64,000 bases of DNA from Burkholderiales bacterium 39-55-53 (GTDB lineage: Bacteria > Pseudomonadota > Gammaproteobacteria > Burkholderiales > Burkholderiaceae_C). The stretch spans positions 1-64,000 of the forward strand of contig NCJK01000004.1 in the NCBI GenBank assembly GCA_002282445.1. Reading direction: 5' to 3'. The position numbers and the translations under genes were made by a program. Below the pieces are notes generated by a model, which did not search any database, was not told where the DNA came from, and worked only from the letters and a program-made list of their open reading frames with translations. Shown piece after piece: positions 8,229 through 16,714 of the stretch. Each line of letters starts with the position of its first letter. The first letter of the stretch is position 1.

Positions 8229-9509
8229 ATGACAGTTCAAAAATTAGCTTTATTTGGTGGCTCTCCAGTGATAGCAAAAGCTATGTCCCCGTTCCAAAGC
8301 ATGGGAGAGGATGAGATTCAGGCTGCTAGTGAAGTCATACGAGGCGGCGTATTGTCAGCATACATTGGCGCTTCTGGACCTGGATTCATGGGCGGAGAAC
8401 GTGTCAGGCAATTTGAGCAAGATGTGTCTAGATTCTTTAATGTAAAACACGCGCTCGCAGTCAATTCATGGACTTCAGGACTAATTGCAGCAATTGGAGC
8501 AATTGGGCTTGAGCCAGGAGATGAAGTAATTACAACAACTTGGACAATGGCTGCCACTGCAACAGCTATTTTACATTGGAATTGCATACCTATTTTTGCA
8601 GATATTCATCCTGATACATTTAATATATGTCCCGTCAGTGTAGAAAAAAATATCACTTCACGTACAAGGGCTATATTAGCCGTTGATATTTTCGGCCAAT
8701 CTGCCAACATGAGAGCTCTACGTGATATTGCTGATCGTCATGGTCTTTACTTGTTGAGTGATACTGCCCAGGCTCCTGGGGCAGTAATTGATTCCGAATT
8801 TGCTGGAACTCTTGCTGACATTGGAGGCTTCAGTCTCAATTATCACAAGCACATTCATTGCGGCGAGGGTGGTGTCTTGGTAACACAAAATGACCACCTC
8901 GCGCATCGTCTTAGCTTAATCAGAAATCATGCTGAGGCAGTTATAAATTCCGAAGATCCTGTTGAACTTTGCAACATGATTGGTTATAACTTTAGGATGG
9001 GAGAAATCGAAGCGGCTATTGCATCAAAACAACTGCCTAAGCTAAACGGTCGTATTCTTAGCAGACAAAGGATCGCAGCCGAACTTGAAGCAGGCCTAAG
9101 TCATTTACAAGGTATTCAAACTCCATTAACTTCGCCTGGATCAAGCCATGTTTATTATGTTTACGGACTGAAATTAAACATAAACGAACTTGGAGTCGAC
9201 CGTAGCAAAATTGTTGCGGCACTTCGTGCGGAAGGAGTTCCTTACCTTATGCCAGGTTATCAAAATATACACTTGCTACCACTCTTTAAAAATAAAATTG
9301 CCTATGGAACTCGTGGGTTTCCATGGACCTCCACCTATTGCTCGAGCAGTCAACAATACGCGCATGGCTTATGTCCAGTAGCTGAAGAGCTCCATGCTAA
9401 CTCATTCTTAGGTTTGAATATTTGCATGAATGAATTGCCTCCTAATGACGTGTCACTGATTATTTCAGCATTTCAAAAGGTTTGGGCAAATCTAGCCAAC
9501 TTACAATAA
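8229..9509 (+). CDS. DegT/DnrJ/EryC1/StrS-family sugar aminotransferase
   Basis: This 426-residue protein is a PLP-dependent sugar aminotransferase. Visible motifs are the N-terminal AVNSWTSGL, a LSDTAQAPGA segment containing the PLP-interacting aspartate, and NYHKHIHCGEGG carrying the candidate Schiff-base lysine. The C-terminal part has the G-V-P-Y-L-M-P-G-Y sugar-site region. It is clearly distinct from PseC at 1332-2501, with a longer C-terminus and a different lysine context. With the upstream oxidoreductase and the downstream GNAT it would form an oxidation, amination and acylation sequence, a common way to install an acylamino group on a sugar. That module reading is inference from gene order. 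Confidence 0.8.
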   Translation: MTVQKLALFGGSPVIAKAMSPFQSMGEDEIQAASEVIRGGVLSAYIGASGPGFMGGERVRQFEQDVSRFFNVKHALAVNSWTSGLIAAIGAIGLEPGDEVITTTWTMAATATAILHWNCIPIFADIHPDTFNICPVSVEKNITSRTRAILAVDIFGQSANMRALRDIADRHGLYLLSDTAQAPGAVIDSEFAGTLADIGGFSLNYHKHIHCGEGGVLVTQNDHLAHRLSLIRNHAEAVINSEDPVELCNMIGYNFRMGEIEAAIASKQLPKLNGRILSRQRIAAELEAGLSHLQGIQTPLTSPGSSHVYYVYGLKLNINELGVDRSKIVAALRAEGVPYLMPGYQNIHLLPLFKNKIAYGTRGFPWTSTYCSSSQQYAHGLCPVAEELHANSFLGLNICMNELPPNDVSLIISAFQKVWANLANLQ

Positions 9510-9529
9510 CATTATTCAAGTTACAACTT

Positions 9530-10066
9530 ATGGCACCTATAGTTAATGAAACTCTAAAAGGCAGTCGCTTAATAATCCGTCCTTTTACAGAAATAGACAT
9601 TACTCCTACATATTTAAGCTGGCTAAATGATCCCGCGGTTGTTCAGTATAGTAACCAACGTTTTTTTCAACATGATGAATCGAGCTGTCGCAAATATTTA
9701 TCTAACTTCAAAAACTCACCTAACGCTTTTTTAGCTGTAGTTCATATTGCTACTAATAAAGTCATTGGAACCATGACAATATTTTACTCTCCTTACCATG
9801 ACACTGCTGATATCGGAATCATGCTTGGGGAGCGTTCCATTTGGGGCAAAGGTTTCGGTAAAGAATGTTTTTCACTAGTGGTGACAAAACTTTTAGACGG
9901 CTTAGGAGTTCGCAAAATTACAGCGGGATGCCTGTCTAGCAACAAAGGCATGATTGAAGTTATGAAATACTCAGGACTTCATTTGGAGGCTACTCGTTAC
10001 GGCCAAGAAATGATACAGGGAAAGCCGGACGATATTTTATATTACGCACGATTTCATGAAGCTTAA
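9530..10066 (+). CDS. GNAT-family N-acetyltransferase (RimJ/RimL type)
   Basis: The protein of about 178 residues has the GNAT layout: an N-terminal strand GSRLIIRPFTEIDITPTYLSWL, the acetyl-CoA loop region W-G-K-G-F-G-K-E-C, and a C-terminal strand ending in DDILYYARF. The start is ATG 9530. A TTG at 9482 would extend it into the previous gene and add residues not typical of the family. It overlaps the next gene by 11 nt. It probably acylates the amino group made by the upstream aminotransferase. It is not close enough to PseH to be called a second copy. Confidence 0.7.
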   Translation: MAPIVNETLKGSRLIIRPFTEIDITPTYLSWLNDPAVVQYSNQRFFQHDESSCRKYLSNFKNSPNAFLAVVHIATNKVIGTMTIFYSPYHDTADIGIMLGERSIWGKGFGKECFSLVVTKLLDGLGVRKITAGCLSSNKGMIEVMKYSGLHLEATRYGQEMIQGKPDDILYYARFHEA

Positions 10067-10934
10067 CCTTCAAACTCCCCTTGCAGTAGTCTGTCACGAT
10101 GCAGGTTCTGCGAATCTAATTTTTTCTTGGCTAAAGCATTGGGAGGGTACCGTGCATCCTGTTATGCAGGGGCCTGCCGCATTGATCTGGGAATCAATTT
10201 TTGTTGACATTCCTCTCGAGTTTGATCTCATATCTGCGCTATCAAAATCCAAAATGCTACTTTCTGGAACAAGTTGGCGCAGTTGCTTAGAGCATCAAGC
10301 GCGTTTATTCGCCGCCCATGAAAATATTTTTAGTGTTGCAGTTATCGACCATTGGGTGAATTATGAGCATCGTTTTGAACGTGAGGATACCTGTCAACTA
10401 CCTGACGAAATTTGGGTGACAGATAAATACGCATTTGAAATTGCGAATAGCAAATTCCCCAGTATTCCAGTGGTTTTGCAACACGATACTTATGTGCAGG
10501 AACAAATTAAGATCATCGCCCCCCCCCCCAAGAAAAACATTCTTCTTTATATGCTTGAACCTGTGGCTAATAACTGGGGCACTCTAATTGCAGGTGAATT
10601 TGTTGCCCTCGAATATCTCATAAATAGACTTCTAGTGCAAGATAGTAAACCAATCTTGCGCCTTCGCTTACATCCGTCTGAACCACTCAATAAATACGAT
10701 CACTATCTTGAACAGTATGAATTCATAGAATTGGATACTTCAGAGAATGTTGGTGCCGCTATTTCAACTGCCGATGCGGTGATCGGAGTTGAATCATTTG
10801 CTTTGACCATTGCACTAAGTGCAAATAGACCGGTTTTTAGCAGCCTACCCCCCAATGCTCCCCATCTACGATTGCCACACAAAGGCATCATTCAGATTCG
10901 CGACTTTCCTAATTTCACTTTGAATTTCATTTAG
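10056..10934 (+). CDS. Unrecognised protein, possible glycosyltransferase, carrying a poly-C tract
   Basis: The 292-residue product is not one I recognise. It has alternating strand-helix segments, a middle motif KKNILLYMLEP, and a late segment (ADAVIGVESFALTIALS) resembling the nucleotide-sugar site of GT-B transferases, where a hydrophobic strand leads to an acidic residue and a Ser/Thr. It lacks a signal peptide and membrane segments. An uninterrupted run of 11 cytosines at 10519-10529 encodes three prolines at about 156-158. By hand translation, losing one C leads to a TAA about 22 codons on, and gaining one gives a TGA after about 13 codons; either truncates the protein near residue 165-177. 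The present length keeps the frame open. Function in sugar transfer is inference from fold resemblance and location. Confidence 0.55.
   Translation: MKLNLQTPLAVVCHDAGSANLIFSWLKHWEGTVHPVMQGPAALIWESIFVDIPLEFDLISALSKSKMLLSGTSWRSCLEHQARLFAAHENIFSVAVIDHWVNYEHRFEREDTCQLPDEIWVTDKYAFEIANSKFPSIPVVLQHDTYVQEQIKIIAPPPKKNILLYMLEPVANNWGTLIAGEFVALEYLINRLLVQDSKPILRLRLHPSEPLNKYDHYLEQYEFIELDTSENVGAAISTADAVIGVESFALTIALSANRPVFSSLPPNAPHLRLPHKGIIQIRDFPNFTLNFI
10519..10529 (+). repeat. Homopolymeric C11 tract inside a coding sequence
   Basis: Eleven consecutive cytosines lie in the coding strand of the gene at 10056-10934. It is the longest G/C homopolymer noticed in the window and sits in an AT-rich gene, so it is not expected by composition. 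Tracts of this length are slippage-prone in bacteria and switch surface-sugar genes on and off in Campylobacter and Neisseria. Confidence 0.85.
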
Positions 10935-10999
10935 CGTCATCCAATCTGGCATGATTAATGCTTAATGCATTCACTCATGTCAAACAAATGGACACTAAG

Positions 11000-12031
11000 A
11001 TGCTGAACGACAACCTTGAAATTTGCGATCAATCCCTTCTCATTACAGGAGGCACAGGAACATTCGGCAAGGCTTTTGTTAGAACTGTCCTCGAAAATTG
11101 TCCAAAAATAAAGCGCTTGGTCGTTTACAGCCGCGACGAACTTAAGCAGTATGAAATGGCACAAGAATTTCCAGCTGATAAGTACCCTGCACTACGTTTC
11201 TTTATTGGTGATGTTCGTGACAAAGACCGCCTAACTCGTGCATTCGAAGGAATCGATACCGTTGTGCATGCAGCAGCACTGAAGCAAGTACCTGCGGCGG
11301 AATACAACCCTTTTGAATTCATCAAAACCAATGTCCTGGGCGCTCAAAATATCATTGATGCGTGCATGGATAACCAAGTTCGTCGTGTTGTAGCCCTCTC
11401 AACAGACAAAGCAGCCGCTCCCATCAATTTGTATGGTGCGACCAAACTATGCAGCGATAAGCTTTTCATTGCAGCAAATAACTTTCGAGGAAGTCGAGAT
11501 CTTCGCTTTTCCGTCGTCCGTTATGGAAATGTCATGGGGTCCAGAGGCTCTGTCATTCCTTTCTTTTTAAATAAAGCTCCCTCAGGGATTTTGCCGATTA
11601 CAGATCCTAATATGACACGTTTCAACATAACCTTAGAAGAAGGTGTTGAAATGGTTGTCTGGGCCTTAGAGAAAGGGTTAGGAGGGGAAATATTTGTTCC
11701 AAAGATTCCGTCCTATCGAATTGGTGATGTTGCAAAAGCTATTGGTCCAAATTGCAGACATGAAATCGTTGGTGTGCGTCCCGGTGAAAAGATTCACGAA
11801 GCTATGATCACAAGCAGTGACAGCCCTAATACGCTAGACCTGGGTGATTACTATGCGATATTGGGAAGTATGCATTCAAGTGTTCGTGATACATATATTA
11901 AACATTTCAATGCAAAGCCGGTTAGTTATGATTTTGAGTATGACTCAGGTACCAACGCGATCTTCTTAACATCCGATGAAATTCAAAATCTCATCAAACA
12001 GCACATCAATCCAAATTTCTGCCCCGTTTAA
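11000..12031 (+). CDS. pseB: UDP-N-acetylglucosamine 4,6-dehydratase (inverting), PseB
   Basis: PseB catalyses the first step of pseudaminic acid synthesis, dehydration of UDP-GlcNAc with inversion at C5. The protein (343 residues from this start) is an extended SDR enzyme. It shows the NADP motif ITGGTGTFGKAF, the YSRDELKQ segment diagnostic of the FlaA1/PseB group, HAAALKQVPAAEYNP, and ALSTDKA preceding the INLYGATKL active site with its Y-x-x-x-K. The start is uncertain: ATG 11000 has GGA seven bases upstream, while in-frame ATGs at 10988 and 10958 would add 4 or 14 residues. It sits away from pseC, after the AT-rich block, and is followed at once by the TPR-glycosyltransferase. Confidence 0.92.
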   Translation: MLNDNLEICDQSLLITGGTGTFGKAFVRTVLENCPKIKRLVVYSRDELKQYEMAQEFPADKYPALRFFIGDVRDKDRLTRAFEGIDTVVHAAALKQVPAAEYNPFEFIKTNVLGAQNIIDACMDNQVRRVVALSTDKAAAPINLYGATKLCSDKLFIAANNFRGSRDLRFSVVRYGNVMGSRGSVIPFFLNKAPSGILPITDPNMTRFNITLEEGVEMVVWALEKGLGGEIFVPKIPSYRIGDVAKAIGPNCRHEIVGVRPGEKIHEAMITSSDSPNTLDLGDYYAILGSMHSSVRDTYIKHFNAKPVSYDFEYDSGTNAIFLTSDEIQNLIKQHINPNFCPV

Positions 12032-12044
12032 GGAATCTAGAAAG

Positions 12045-13682
12045 ATGCTTGTGGTACAAAAAAAACCAGCACACGTAAAAACGTTTCAGCGAGGCTTGAA
12101 TTTAATCCAGCAGGGCAACTTCGATGAAGCTGAAAAAGCCTTCAAGGCCATACTTTTAGTAGAACCTAAAGCCCTGGATGTTCGAATGAATATTGGTTAT
12201 ATTGCATTCAAAAAATCGGACTATGCGCGCGCGTATGACATATTCAAAAAAATTACAGACGAAGTACCGAACGACGTGGAGTCTCTAAATCGATTAGCTC
12301 TTTCCGCAATGTATTTAGGTAAATTCGACGAAGCAGAAAGCTCGCTACTGAAGTGTGTTGAAGCAAAGCCAGACCATTTTGATTCCTGGATGAATTTATG
12401 TGCCTTGGCAGGTTTTATGCACGATGAAATCAAAGGAATCCAATACGCTACAAAAGCATTAACTATCCGGCCAGGTGATGCGAATGCATACGTGAACTTC
12501 GGTAGTACTCTTCAAGCTTGTAATCGTCCTAAAGATGCGGCACATGCATTCGAGACAGCCCTACTGTTAGACAAAAAACAAATCGGTGCAGTTGTTAATC
12601 TAGGTGTTATCAGTGCCCAATTTGGCGACGATGCTAAAGCGATCGAATACTTTGACAAAGCCATCCAGCTAAGTACCCTAAATGACGCAACAAGAGTAGA
12701 GGAAGCTACTTACTATAAAAGCATGAGCTTTTTGCGACTGGGTCGCCTCAAGGAGGCCTGGTCACTATATGATTATGGCTTTGCGAAGAGCTTAACTCAC
12801 GGTCGAGGTCCCCGACGGAGTTTTCACGTACCACAGTGGGATGGCGAACGACTTGAAGGTAATGAGCGCCTGATGTGCTGGAAAGAGCAAGGAATTGGCG
12901 ATGAGTTGATGTTTCTCTCTTGCTTACCTCAACTCCAGCAAAAAACTGAAAACTTAATTGTGGAATGTGATGCTAGGTTGGTCTCCCCCCTTGCTCGATC
13001 TTTCCCAAATATTCAGTTTCGTGAAGCTATATATTACGACGATATAGACCATAGTTCTGTATATGATGACTTTGATGTTCATATCCCCCTCGGATCAGCC
13101 TTTGGTTTGATGCGGCAAGATTTGGACGCTTTTTCTCAAGCTACGCCAATTATTAAGCCGATGCCTGAACTGAAAGATCGGCTTAGTAAAAGAATTGGAA
13201 TTGGAGATGGAAGATTAAAAGTTGGCATTTGTTGGCGCAGCGGCAATCTATCAGCCACAAGAAACCTGCATTACACCGCTTTGTCTGATTGGCTACCGAT
13301 TTTCTCTGCTCGGAGCGATGTTGATTTCTTCAATCTTCAATACGGCGATTTTGTTGAAGAAATTAAAAATACGAACCGCCATTACAACCTCCACATAAAC
13401 TGGTGGCCCGATGTGGATTACAAAAATAACCTGGAAGCGCTCTTTGCCCTAAGTTCTTCACTTGATTTAGTGATCACGGTTGGCACGGCAGTTTCTACCA
13501 TAGCTGCGTCAGTTGGCACCCCTACCTGGTTAATGACGAAACCCAGTTGGACCACATTTGGCACCGATCGATTTCTAGCCTACCCAGACGTCACGTTGTT
13601 CAGAACATCACTTGATGGCGCTGTGAATGATCAAATTGAGGCCGTTGCACATGCACTTAAATGTTTGCCAACTAAATACTAA
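12045..13682 (+). CDS. TPR protein with C-terminal glycosyltransferase-like domain (FlmG-like)
   Basis: The protein (545 residues from ATG 12045, which lies 13 nt after pseB and follows AGAAAG) has an N-terminal array of about seven tetratricopeptide repeats (roughly 10-255). A C-terminal domain of about 290 residues follows. It opens with WDGERLEGNERLMCWKEQGIGDELMF, has a VGICWRSG segment, and ends with LFALSSSLDLVITVGTAVSTIAASVGTPTW, features of GT-B/GT9-like domains fused to TPRs. Caulobacter FlmG has this layout: its TPRs bind flagellin and its transferase domain attaches the pseudaminic acid-type sugar. The position, convergent with fliC and last in the pse locus, supports the same job. 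No Maf-type transferase is present in the window. An in-frame upstream ATG at 11976 would overlap pseB and is not preferred. Confidence 0.75.
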   Translation: MLVVQKKPAHVKTFQRGLNLIQQGNFDEAEKAFKAILLVEPKALDVRMNIGYIAFKKSDYARAYDIFKKITDEVPNDVESLNRLALSAMYLGKFDEAESSLLKCVEAKPDHFDSWMNLCALAGFMHDEIKGIQYATKALTIRPGDANAYVNFGSTLQACNRPKDAAHAFETALLLDKKQIGAVVNLGVISAQFGDDAKAIEYFDKAIQLSTLNDATRVEEATYYKSMSFLRLGRLKEAWSLYDYGFAKSLTHGRGPRRSFHVPQWDGERLEGNERLMCWKEQGIGDELMFLSCLPQLQQKTENLIVECDARLVSPLARSFPNIQFREAIYYDDIDHSSVYDDFDVHIPLGSAFGLMRQDLDAFSQATPIIKPMPELKDRLSKRIGIGDGRLKVGICWRSGNLSATRNLHYTALSDWLPIFSARSDVDFFNLQYGDFVEEIKNTNRHYNLHINWWPDVDYKNNLEALFALSSSLDLVITVGTAVSTIAASVGTPTWLMTKPSWTTFGTDRFLAYPDVTLFRTSLDGAVNDQIEAVAHALKCLPTKY

Positions 13683-13720
13683 TTAAAATAAAACTTTTTT
13701 ACTTCTGTATTCTGCAAAAA

Positions 13721-13748
13721 AAAACCGCCTACTTTCGTAGGCGGTTTT
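13721..13748. terminator. Bidirectional rho-independent terminator between the FlmG-like gene and fliC
   Basis: An inverted repeat with arms ACCGCCTAC and GTAGGCGGT and a TTTC loop is flanked by an A-run on the left and a T-run on the right. It can therefore end transcription from both the rightward pse operon and the leftward fliC gene. Confidence 0.9.
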
Positions 13749-13768
13749 TTTAGTGAAAGACTCCGACG

Positions 13769-16582
13769 TTACTTGAGCAAGGCCAAGACGCTTTGTGGCG
13801 CTTGGTTTGCTTGTGCCAACATGGCAGTCGCTGCTTGTGCAATGATTTGCGAACGAGCCAACTCTGTTGTTTCCTTGGCGTAATCGGTGTCCAAAATACG
13901 GCTCTTTGAAGCTTCCGTATTGGTGACGATGTTATCCAGGTTGTTGATAGTGCTAGTCAAACGGTTTTGCATAGCACCCAGATAAGATCGAGACTTGTTC
14001 ACTGTTTCCAATGCATTGTCAATCACAGAAATTGCCTTAGTAGCTGCAGACTGGCTTGCAACCCCTAAACCAGAAACTGCCTGACCGGAGGATGACCCCA
14101 TACTTGGTGCATTAACCTCATGATCTGCTGCCCCAACATTCATCTCAAGCAACCCGTGCTCAGCTTCCGTTGCGGAATCACCCAACTCGATAGAAATAGG
14201 CTGGTTATTGACTGAGTCCAAACGAATGGCACCGTAATGAGTCTCTGAAGTACCCATCGCTGGCTTAATGAAGGACAATTCACCGTAAGAAGTTCCGTAC
14301 AAGGCAGCTGCAACAACGGTAATCACACCAGCGGCTTGAGACACTTCTGCTGATGTACCGCTGAAACCACTACCACGACCTGCGTACATGCCTGATGCAG
14401 TATTTTGGATAGCAGCAACCAACGCTGAGGCAACCTTTGCTTTACTGTCACCAGATTGAATTGTGTAGCTTACTGTGAAGTCTTTGCCAACTTGATTAGA
14501 TGATGTAGCACCCTGGTACAAGCTCAACTGGATGGTTCGACCAGCGACCATATCTGCTGTATCAAGCGTGATGGTCACAGCTGCTGAAGACGCGGCACCT
14601 GGATCGCTTACATTTGAATTCACGATGTTGATGTCGTCAACACGTGCCTCTGTCGTGCGCAATTCAATTTCAACATTACCATAAGCACTTGAGCCTGCGG
14701 CAAAAGTAATTGCGTTGCCTGCTACAGTCAAAGATGTGGAAGAGCGACCACCGCCGTATCCAGTTTGACCGTTAACCTGGGTTGCTGTTGCAAGCACCGC
14801 ATTACGTAATGCAGTAGCAACGCTACTCTTGGTATCGCCAGTTTTAATCGTGTAAGAAGCTGCAAATGATGCTGCTGTTGCGCCATCACCACGTGCAACG
14901 ATTTGAATAGTTCGGCCTGCAACAACGTCAGCAGAAGTAATGGTAACAGTTCGGGCATCCTGAGAGTCGCCCATGGCACTGACAGTTGATGTCAATCGTG
15001 TCGTGATGTTTGGATCGACATGACCAATTGCAACACTTTGCACATTGGCACCTGACAGGGTCATGTTGTTACCCGAAATGGTCGCAACTAAGCCTGTACT
15101 AGATGTAGCATCATTGATATTATCAGCAAACTCTGAAAGAGTGGCACCCATTTCAATTTGTGTACCGTTGAGTGTGACAGATTGATCGCTCGGGAAAGTA
15201 ACGCCCGACATGTCGAAGGTCTTCTCAAAGTAGGCTGAAGCACTCACGCCAGTTTCTTCTGTGAAGTTATTGATAGCGTCTAACTTACCTTGGAAGCTGT
15301 CAGTATCGATGTCGGCATCCCAAATTTCCACGCCGTTGATGGTCACGTCGGTCTTTGTCCAAGAACCTGAAACACCTGCAGAAGTGAGGGCGGTGCCAGT
15401 AGCGGTGTAGTTTTCTTGCTCGGGTTCGCTGGTAACTTCGCGATAGCCGATGGCCGCCAAGTCAGTCAAACTTCCGGGGCTAGATTGACCGTAATTGCCA
15501 CGCTCAACACGGATAGGTGAACCATCGTTAGACTCAAGTTTCAAGAAACCTTTGAAGGTACCCTTCGTTGCAGAGAAAGTATCTGCAGCGCCTCCATCAA
15601 CGAAACCAGACGCGCCGTCATAGGCATCTGCAGCCGATCCAGACTGGTCGTTCACCATGATGGTTGCACCCGTGTCGTTAGACAGCACCAAACGACCTGT
15701 GTCGTCTTTAGAAGCTTTTACCAAGCCATTTGACTCTGCATTGATATTGGCAATCAACTCATCCATACTGTTAGAAGCAGTAATGTTGAAAGTCGTAGCT
15801 TGTGCAGCTGTTGAGCCAAGAGCTTGCACTTTGATTTGCAATTGACCAGTAGTAGTGACACCATTACCAACGTTTTTAGCAGTAACTACGTTAAAGCCTG
15901 AAGCTGTGACGTTGTCAACGTTGTCGTTGATGTTCTTGATGATGTCTTCCATATCATCAAGTGCTGTGATTGCGCCCAGAGCTTGGCCATTGATCTCGAT
16001 GTCACCCTCATCAACTGCAGCAGGGCTGATACGAGCACTGACCAACATGTCACCACCAAAAGCGTTGGGGCTCATGCCCAAGTCTTTGGTCTTCATAGAA
16101 GCGATATCCACTCCCACTGTCTGATAGGCCTTGTCACCAATTTGCAGGCTCTTGTTTTTGAAAGAGCCGTCCAAGATGTTCATGTTGTTGAACTGGGTAG
16201 TCGATGCAATACGATCGATTTCTTGTTTGAGCTGCTGAACTTCGTCATCCAAAGCAGCGCGGTCTTGTGCGTTATTGGTGTCGTTGGTTGATTGCACAGC
16301 AAGTTCACGCATACGCTGCAAGATGTTGGTAACTTCGTCTGTAGCACCTTCAGCAGTTTGGATCAAAGAGATACCGTCGTTAGCGTTCTTGATGGCCATG
16401 TTCAGACCACGCGTTTGCGCTTCCATACGGGTGCTGATAGCCAAACCAGCAGCATCGTCTTTGGCAGAGTTGATCCGCTTGCCAGTCGACAAACGTTCCA
16501 TGGTCGTCGACAGAGTGCGGTTGTTTTTCTGAATCGCGTCTTGAGCGACGAGCGACTTTACGTTTGTGTTAATAACTGACAT
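13769..16582 (-). CDS. fliC: Flagellin, very large (FliC)
   Basis: This is the filament subunit, 937 residues, against about 270-550 for most flagellins. The conserved N-terminal D0/D1 (1-180, MSVINTNVKSLVAQ, STGKRINSAKDDAAGLAIS) and C-terminal D1/D0 (about 848-937, ending MLAQANQAPQSVLALLK) are intact. The roughly 670-residue centre is Ser/Thr/Ala/Gly-rich and should form the filament surface. Residues about 541-650 and 667-775 are an internal duplication sharing V-T-I-T-x-A-D-x-V-A-G-R-T-I-Q and S-Y-T-I-x-x-G-D-x-K. The Ser/Thr wealth fits O-glycosylation by the adjacent locus. The start has AGGAG upstream. A sigma-28 promoter precedes it. No second flagellin gene is in the window. Confidence 0.95.
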   Translation of the reverse strand: MSVINTNVKSLVAQDAIQKNNRTLSTTMERLSTGKRINSAKDDAAGLAISTRMEAQTRGLNMAIKNANDGISLIQTAEGATDEVTNILQRMRELAVQSTNDTNNAQDRAALDDEVQQLKQEIDRIASTTQFNNMNILDGSFKNKSLQIGDKAYQTVGVDIASMKTKDLGMSPNAFGGDMLVSARISPAAVDEGDIEINGQALGAITALDDMEDIIKNINDNVDNVTASGFNVVTAKNVGNGVTTTGQLQIKVQALGSTAAQATTFNITASNSMDELIANINAESNGLVKASKDDTGRLVLSNDTGATIMVNDQSGSAADAYDGASGFVDGGAADTFSATKGTFKGFLKLESNDGSPIRVERGNYGQSSPGSLTDLAAIGYREVTSEPEQENYTATGTALTSAGVSGSWTKTDVTINGVEIWDADIDTDSFQGKLDAINNFTEETGVSASAYFEKTFDMSGVTFPSDQSVTLNGTQIEMGATLSEFADNINDATSSTGLVATISGNNMTLSGANVQSVAIGHVDPNITTRLTSTVSAMGDSQDARTVTITSADVVAGRTIQIVARGDGATAASFAASYTIKTGDTKSSVATALRNAVLATATQVNGQTGYGGGRSSTSLTVAGNAITFAAGSSAYGNVEIELRTTEARVDDINIVNSNVSDPGAASSAAVTITLDTADMVAGRTIQLSLYQGATSSNQVGKDFTVSYTIQSGDSKAKVASALVAAIQNTASGMYAGRGSGFSGTSAEVSQAAGVITVVAAALYGTSYGELSFIKPAMGTSETHYGAIRLDSVNNQPISIELGDSATEAEHGLLEMNVGAADHEVNAPSMGSSSGQAVSGLGVASQSAATKAISVIDNALETVNKSRSYLGAMQNRLTSTINNLDNIVTNTEASKSRILDTDYAKETTELARSQIIAQAATAMLAQANQAPQSVLALLK

Positions 16583-16656
16583 GATGTTCTCCTATTAGGT
16601 AGATCACATTGGGTTGATAAAAGTCAGAAGTTCTTTTCGATTTCCTGATAACCAGT

Positions 16657-16683
16657 GAATCGACTGCTTCAGAAATTACTTGA
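16657..16683 (-). promoter_or_regulatory. Sigma-28 (FliA) promoter of fliC
   Basis: On the minus strand, TCAAGTAA (-35) and GTCGATTC (-10) are separated by exactly 11 nt, about 75 nt upstream of the fliC start. The layout equals that of the other sigma-28 candidates in this window and matches the TAAAGTTT-N11-GCCGATAA consensus at the core positions. Confidence 0.75.
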
Positions 16684-16714
16684 GTATTTTTTGAAATTTA
16701 ATGTTTTTGTCTCT

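Noticed and set aside
12058-12065. A8 tract near the start of the FlmG-like gene as a phase-variation site
   Set aside because: Eight adenines are common in AT-rich DNA and too short to support a switch on their own.
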